Of a DNA stretch of 64,000 nt, positions 58,405 to 64,000 are shown one piece after another (the first letter of the stretch is position 1; each line of letters starts with the position of its first letter). The position numbers were made by a program, and so were the translations under genes. The stretch is from Flaccisagitta enflata. Its lineage: Eukaryota > Chaetognatha > Sagittoidea > Aphragmophora. The notes under the pieces are model-generated. The model was not told the DNA's origin, did not search any database, and worked only from the letters and a program-made list of their open reading frames with translations. The DNA lies in contig OZ231127.1 in the NCBI GenBank assembly GCA_965153355.1, positions 49,786,001-49,850,000 on the forward strand. The letters are read 5' to 3'.

Positions 58405-58877
58405 AAGAGAGAAAGAGAATGAGAGAGCGAGAGCGAGAGAGCCGAAAAAAGACAGCAATGGCAGAAAAGATTTAGGGAGGCATTTATTTAACGGCCTTTT
58501 TAGCCCAAGAAACCAGCATTTGTTACTTTTTGCAGGCGGCAAAAGATTCCATCCCAACTTTTTTTTTTAATATTATTTTCTTCCTTTGATGTTAACTTTT
58601 TTCCTATCTTTTTTTCGTTATTTAAGAGTTATATATGAGAAAGAGATCCAATGTTTTCCAAGAATTTTTCTCAATTCACTTTAATGCCCTTCCTAAATTT
58701 CACAGCGAAATTGACGAACGAATTTTCAGAAAGATGCTCTCATCTATTTCTTAATCTTCACGGTCTTCCTACATCGTTTCAGGTCCTTCCTTTATCTTAT
58801 GCCTTACCAGGTCTCTTCACTTTCTTTTATCATCCAACTTCCCCCTCTCTTCTCCTCCTCCGTTTTACTCCCTTTTT
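58063..58877. repeat. (GA)n runs in arm sequence
   Basis: GA at 58063-58118 and 58324-58402; the rest is unremarkable and mirrors 12029-12600. No gene. Confidence 0.9.
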
Positions 58878-59334
58878 GGGCAGCGGCCCCAAAGGGGACG
58901 AAGTCCTATAGAACACAGGGGACTTTTGTTCGTTAGTCCGTCTGTTCTTTTGTCCGTTTGTTCCCGCCAGGCCCTCTCAGGCCTCAAATCTGCCCTCTCA
59001 GGGCTGAAATCTACCCTCTCAGGCTTTGAATCTGCCCTCTCAGGCCCTCTCGGGCCTTAAATCTTCCCTCTCAGATTTCAGCCCTTAGAGGGCAGATTTA
59101 AGCCCTGAGAGAGCCGATTTCAGCCCTGAGAGGGCCTGGGGGGATGGACGGATGGACGGATGGACGGACGAACAGACAAACAGACGAATTAACAAAAGTC
59201 CCCTGTGTTCTACAGGACTTTGTTCCCTTTGGGGCCGCTGCCCTGCTTCCCCTCACTCCAATTCACAATCATGCAAAGCAGGGCAACGGGTATCGCTGAC
59301 CACATATTGCCCTTGGGCGACCTGTTCCTATCTC
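58878..59334 (+). mobile_element. type-A capped repeat at the site that holds type B in the left arm
   Basis: T5 (58873-58877), GGGCAGCGGCCCCAAAGGGG, AGTCCTATAGAACACAGGGG, GTTCGTTAGTCC words, 21-bp units (58970-59135), inverted cap (59195-59245), then GGGCAACGGGTATCGCTGAC and TTGCCCTTGGGCGACCTG. Flanks match those of the left-arm type-B copy 11870-12028. Confidence 0.85.
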
Positions 59335-59347
59335 TCCTCTCACTTTT

Positions 59348-60017
59348 GGGCAGCGGCCCCAAAGGGGACGAAGTCCTGTAGAACACAGGGGGACTTTCGT
59401 TCGTCCCCGTTCGTCCGTTAGTCCCCCCCATCATCAGACCCCTCAGGCCTCAAATCTGGCCTCTCAGGCCTCAAATCCAGCCTCTCAGGTCTCAAATCCA
59501 GCCTCCCAGGCCTCAAATCTGGCCTCTCAGGCTTCAAATCTGGCCTCTCAGGCCTCAAATCTAGTCTCGCAGGCCTCAAATCTGGCGTCGCAGGCCTCAA
59601 ATCCAAATTCTCAGGCCTCAAACCTGGCCTCTCATGCCTCAAATTAGGCCTCTCAGGCCTCAAATCAGCCATCTAAACCTCAATTTATTGCTCCCAGGCT
59701 TCAAATCAGTCTTCTGGCCTTTCAAGCCTTAATCCAGCTCTCTCAAGCCTCATGTCAGCTCTCTCAAGCTACCAATCGGCATTTTCAGGCCTTATATTAG
59801 CCTTCTTAGACCTCAGTTTGGGCTCTTGAATGCCTTCAGTAAGCCCTCTATAGAATCTCATCCACTTCTTCAGGTAGGACGAACGAAAGTCCCCCTGTGT
59901 TCTACAGGACTTCGTAACCCTTCGGGGCCGCTGCCCTGCTTCCCCTCACTCTAATTCACAATCACTCAAAGCAGGGCAACGGGTATCGCTGACCACATAT
60001 TGTCCTTCGGCGACCTG
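59348..60017 (+). mobile_element. type-A capped repeat, right-arm-only insertion
   Basis: T4 (59344-59347) then cap, (GTCC)n and about twenty 21-bp units of CTCAGGCCTCAAATCTGGC (59445-59870). An inverted cap (59885-59940) and tail end CGACCTG. The left arm reads straight through CTCTCACTAGTTCATCCC at this place. Confidence 0.85.
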
Positions 60018-60089
60018 TTTCATCTCTTTTCTCCTCCAAGTGCCCCTATCAGTACCCAACACCAACTCTTAATTTGCTAGTACCTTTTT

Positions 60090-61181
60090 AGGGCAGCGGC
60101 CCCAAAGGGCCGATATCCTGTAGGACACAGGGGGGAATTTCCAGACGTCTGTCCTTCAAACCTTCCATCCGTCCTTCCGTCCGTCCATCCATCCGTCCTT
60201 CCACCCCCCACCCCCCCCGTTAGCCATCAAGGCCTCAAATCCTCTCAGGCCTGATTTAGGCCCTCTAAGCCCTCAAATCAGCTCTCCAGGCCTTAAATCA
60301 GCTTTCCAGGCCTCAAATAAGCTCTCCAGGACACAAATCCGCTCTCAAGGCCTCAAATCAGCTCTCCAGGGTTCAAATCTGCCCCTCAGGCCTCAAAATG
60401 TAGTATGCCTCAGGCCTGCCCCCAGACCTCAAATCTAATCTTCAGGCCTAAAATCTTTCTCCCAGACCTCAAATCCCGCTTCAATTACTTTTTGGGCAGC
60501 GGCCGTCCGTTTGTCCGTCCGTCCGTACGTCCCCCCCTCCAAAGCTTCTCAAGCCTCTCAGGCCTCAAATCCGCCTCTCAGCCCTCAAATCTGGCCTCTC
60601 AGGCCTCAATTCCAGCCTCTCAGATCTCAAATCCAGCCCCTCAGGCCTCAAATCCAGCCCCTCAGGCCTCAAATCCAGTTCTCGGGCCTCAAATCCAGCC
60701 TCTCAGGCCTCAAATCCAGCCTCTTGGGCCTTAAATCCTCTCTAACAGGCCTCAAATTCCCATGGAATAACATGGCAAATTGACAAAAAATCGATAAAAA
60801 TTCAAAATTCCCGATGAATATCACAGAAAATTACCTCAAATATGCCCTCTCAGGACGTATGGAAATTCATCCCTGTGTCCTACAGGACATCGGCCCTTTG
60901 GGGCCGCTGCCCTGCTCTCACTCCACTTCTTCAGCTAATCACTCCAAGCAGGGCATCGGGTACCGCTGACCATGTTCGATCCTTGGATGACTTTTTGGGC
61001 CTGAATATCACAGAAAATTACCTCAAATATGCCCTCTCAGGAAGTTTGGAAATTCCCCCATGTGTCCTACAGGACATCGGCCCTATGGAGCTGCTGCCCT
61101 GCTCTCACTCCAATACTTCACTCGATCACTTCAAGCAGGGCATCGGTTACCGCTGACCATGTGCGATCCTTGGATGACTAG
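60090..61181 (+). mobile_element. type-A-like capped repeat, right-arm-only insertion (1.09 kb)
   Basis: T5 (60085-60089), AGGGCAGCGGCCCCAAAGGG, ATCCTGTAGGACACAGGGGG, (GTCC)n, degenerate 21-bp arrays (60230-60480 and 60550-60760) and a second GGGCAGCGGCCGTCC cap inside (60493). Two tandem ~180-bp terminal segments (TATGCCCTCTCAGGA, ACAGGACATCGGCCC, GCAGGGCATCGG, TGCGATCCTTGGATGAC) precede the end. The left arm has only CTAGTACCCTTTTTCCTCC here. Confidence 0.8.
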
Positions 61182-61265
61182 TTCCTCCTGCTTTAATATC
61201 TTCTCCTTCACTGCCCCCCCCCCTCTTTCTCTTCCCCTGCTCTCCTGTTTCTATGCTACCTTTTT

Positions 61266-62120
61266 AGTCGCGACTCTGCACTCCGATATGTTGGTCCGTC
61301 AGTCGGTGAGTCCGTCGGTCCGTCGGTCCGTCGGTCCGTCGGTCCGTCGGTCTGTCGGTCCATTGGTCCGTCGGTCCGTCGGTCCGTCGGTCCGTGGGGC
61401 CGATGACCTATGCTTTCACATATGCAGAAATTTCTCCTCCTTCTCCTTCTTCTCCTTCTTACCCCCCCCCCCTTGAGGCCTAAATCCCAGCCCCCAGGCT
61501 CAAATCCCAGCCTTTAGGCTCAAATCCCAGCCTCAAGGCTCAAATCCCAGCCTCGAGGCTCAAATCCCAGCTGCAAAGCTCAAATCCCAGCTGCAAAGCT
61601 CAAATCCCAGCTGCAAAGCTCAAATCCCAGCCTGTAAGCTCCATTCCCAGCCCGGGAGATCTAATCCTAGTCTTGAGGCCCAAATCCTAGTCTCGAGGCC
61701 TAAATCCTAGTCTCAAGGTCCAAATCTTAGTCTCAAGGCCTGAATCCCAGCCTCAAAGCTCAAATCCCAGCATCAAAGCCTAAATCCCAACCATGAAGCT
61801 CAAATCTCAGCCTCAAAGCTCAAATCCCAGCCTCCAGGCTCAAATCCCAGCCTCCAGGCCCTAATTCCAACCTGAAATAAAATCAGCATAGGTCATCGGC
61901 CCCTTTGAGGCCGCTGCCCCACTAACCACCTCATACCCACATACACTCACATAGGGGCAACGGGTACCGCTGACCATCTAACGCTTTTGCGACTATTACT
62001 TTTTTGGCATTTTTGAGCTTTCCCAGCTTACTGCTCCTGCCCAAATGCCCCAAAGTGACTTTTTCCAGCACTGCTTCTGCCCACCCGCGCGCGACTGGGG
62101 TAGCCGTGTTTCTGGCCTTG
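61266..62120 (+). mobile_element. type-B capped repeat carrying a 20-bp array, right-arm only (855 bp)
   Basis: T5 (61261-61265), AGTCGCGACTCTGCA (cap shortened to AGTCGCGACT), (GTCCGTCG)n, the CCTATGCTTTCACATATG segment of type A, about twenty 20-bp units AGGCTCAAATCCCAGCCTC (61475-61870), GGGCAACGGGTACCGCTGAC, then CCGCGCGCGACTGGGGTAGC and GTTTCTGGCCTTG. It mixes type-B ends with type-A interior. The left arm lacks it. Confidence 0.85.
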
Positions 62121-62122
62121 TT

Positions 62123-62295
62123 GATCTCCTCTCCAGGTCCAATACCCTTCCTCCCTTATCCTCCTTTCTATTCCTCTTCAAGTCTTCATCTTTATTTTCA
62201 CGTCTTTTTTATTTTTAATTTCCATCTTTGTGGCATTCATATTCGTTTTCCACTATTTTCCTCTCGTTGTTTTTCCTTCTGTTGTTGTTGTTGTT

Positions 62296-62370
<75 letters not shown>

Positions 62371-63210
62371 CCATAGTTAAGATCATTTCAGTTTAATTTG
62401 AGATCATCTAAGTTTTTTTCATGCTCAGTCAGTCGGTCGGTTGGTCAGTCTATTGATCTGTGGGTCCATAACATTTTTTTGTTTTAAATTTTTTGTGCAT
62501 TTTATTTGTCATTTTTAATTGAAATTGTGTGTAGACATGTAGTTATGTGTGTAATTGTTATATGGAGCACGCACCTGTTACCCTATTGGGCTTGTTTTCC
62601 CTAATTTAACACTTTTCTGCATCAAGCTTCATCTCTCCTTCCTCTTTGGTCGCACATGCATCTTGCTCATGCAGCCAAAGAAGTCAAACAAGTAACAAGT
62701 TTTACATCCACATTTACATCCACATTTACAATCACACTTACAATATACATTCTAATAGGTCGTTATATTCATACTATGGCACACACACACACACCCTCAC
62801 AACTCGTTCTCTCTATCACTTTCACCCTGTTATTCACGCGATGGATTATTAAGAAGAAAAGGCATTTGGCTTTTACGGCTCGCATAAAACAAGAAAATGA
62901 AAAAAGGAAGTGAACGGGAAACAAGAGCTTTTTTTCTTTTATTTCCTTTTTTATTGTGTGGAGAAAAGGAGCGAGAAAAAAGCGAGAAACAGAAAGAAAA
63001 AAAGGAAGAGAAATGAGTGACTTTTTTCAAAATTAAAAAGGGCAGAAAGAAAGATTTAAATATATAACCGCCTTCCCTCCTCTGTCTCTTTTTCTCCATT
63101 TTTATTTCCTTCAATGAACAATACGACAGTGCGCAAATCTGTTCCACGCGAGTGTAGAAACTGTTGTTTCCGAAACTTGTGACGAGATTGTGACAGTTGA
63201 TTTCGATTTG
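62123..63210. other. non-coding; (TTG)n at 62280-62370 and worn capped repeat
   Basis: Mirror of 10535-11700. The worn repeat runs from CATGCTCAGTCAGTCGGTC (62420) to CTGTTACCCTATTGGGCTTG (62592). No gene. Confidence 0.6.
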
Positions 63211-63389
63211 AACAAGGCCGGATAAGCGGCTACCCAAGTCGCGTGCGGACGGGTAGGGGCCATTTTTGAGGACACTGAACCATCAGCAGTGCGGTAAAGA
63301 AAAATCATAAAAAGTGAATGTGACCGACCAGCCGACCGACCAACCGATGGGCAAAGCAGGGTATAGAGTCAGTAGCACATGACTAAAAA
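63211..63389 (-). mobile_element. type-B hairpin-capped repeat, right-arm copy
   Basis: Mirror of 10348-10534: AACAAGGCCGGATAAGCGGC, CCCAAGTCGCGTGCGG, GACCGACC words, GTATAGAGTCAGTAGCACAT, GACTAAAAA. Confidence 0.75.
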
Positions 63390-63459
63390 CAATATAGTCA
63401 CAGTCCGACGTTATAGTCGCTAGTATTACTCAAAAATAAACTTCCTCCCTTATTTCCTT

Positions 63460-63626
63460 CCTTTCTCCCTCCCCCCATCCTTCTTTGCTGTCATTCCTTC
63501 TCTCCTTCCTTCCTTCCCTCCCTCCTTCCTTCCTTTCCTTCCTTCCTTTCTCCATTCCTTCCTTCTTTCTATTCCTTCCTTCATAATTATTTAATTACAT
63601 AATTAGATAATTACATGATCATGATT
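63460..63626. repeat. (TTCC)n and TAATTA-rich sequence
   Basis: TTCC units with TCCC variants at 63460-63580, then AATTATTTAATTACATAATT. Confidence 0.93.
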
Positions 63627-63943
63627 AACAAGGCCAAGAGATATCCAATAGATGCGTTCTCTTTCGATCAAAGATAATACAAGAGAAGAAGAAATAGAGA
63701 GGAAAAATTCCAAATTGTGTCAACTTGACACTGTCAAGAAAGTTTCGCATAACCAATGGACAGACGCACAGACAAAGGGACACACCCTCTTATAGAGATG
63801 CGAGGACGCATCTAACAAGGCCGGATACACGGCTACCTTAGTCGCCTGTGGGTGGGCAGGGGCGGCGAAAAAAAGCTAAGCGTGACCGACCAACAGACAG
63901 ACCAACCGACCGACGGACAGAGCGGGTTGTAGAGTCGCGTGCA
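63627..63943 (-). mobile_element. abutting type-C and type-B repeats, right-arm copies
   Basis: Type C 63627-63813 (distal ACGCATCT complement AGATGCGTT, cap AGATGCGAGGACGCATCT) and type B 63814-63943. The type-B cap stops at GAGTCGCGTGCA, the exact middle of the palindromic cap, and is followed by GTAAG. Confidence 0.75.
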
Positions 63944-63949
63944 GTAAGA

Positions 63950-64000
63950 AACAAGGCCGGATACACGGCTACCCCAGTCGCGTGCGGGTGGGCAGGGGTC
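63950..64000 (-). mobile_element. type-B hairpin-capped repeat cut by window end
   Basis: AACAAGGCCGGATACACGGC, then CCCAGTCGCGTGCGGGTGGG, then the window ends. It has no partner at the left edge of the palindrome, so it is a further private copy or marks the end of the homology. Confidence 0.75.

Noticed and set aside
59445-59870. CRISPR-like array of 20-21-bp units
   Set aside because: Units are directly tandem without unique spacers, degenerate, and in a eukaryotic repeat context.

Overview
The window is eukaryotic, most likely animal. It contains one spliced-gene exon with an immunoglobulin-type fold, a 5'-truncated non-LTR retrotransposon tail, MITE-like and foldback elements, and very long compound microsatellites. 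It has no bacterial-style operons, rRNA or tRNA that I can recognise. I cannot name the species; an invertebrate is a guess from the repeat style.

Layout. Bases 1-9730 are single-copy in the window: a hAT-like non-autonomous element (3-947), an Ig-domain exon on the minus strand (1846-2056), a 3.48-kb element with an 8-bp target duplication in the intron upstream of that exon (2138-5616), a hairpin-capped repeat (7254-7536) and microsatellites. Bases 9731-64000 are one giant inverted repeat. The left arm (9731-34735) and right arm (34860 to the window end) are reverse complements around a 124-bp spacer. The inner ~5-6 kb of each arm is nearly identical apart from microsatellite length and its own repeat-rich blocks; the outer parts are about 88-95% alike by eye. 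Each arm holds a second, nested palindrome (29738-32205 and 37490-39925), and one half of each nested palindrome carries the same retrotransposon fragment. This gives an order of events: nested foldback, then retrotransposon, then whole-region inverted duplication (or haplotype inversion/misjoin), then private insertions.

Main discovery candidate. A repeat family recurs throughout. It inserts in T-tracts and starts TTTTT-A-[stem S][S'] as a hairpin, followed by CTATAA-like sequence and GTCC-type tetranucleotides. A variable interior follows, then a second copy of S', then a tail ending (C/G)CTTGTT or CCTGTT. The stem sequence differs between subfamilies (AGTCGCGT, AGATGCG, AGGTGC, AAGTTG), and the distal S' copy changes with it. 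Comparing the arms gives filled and empty sites for several copies, so the family was mobile. Some copies carry 20-21-bp tandem arrays as internal cargo.

No complete protein-coding gene is visible. The many long open frames are translations of TC/TG/ATC microsatellites or of repeats. The inverted duplication could be real or could be two haplotypes joined head to head in assembly; the private insertions argue against a simple foldback-read artefact but not against a haplotype join.
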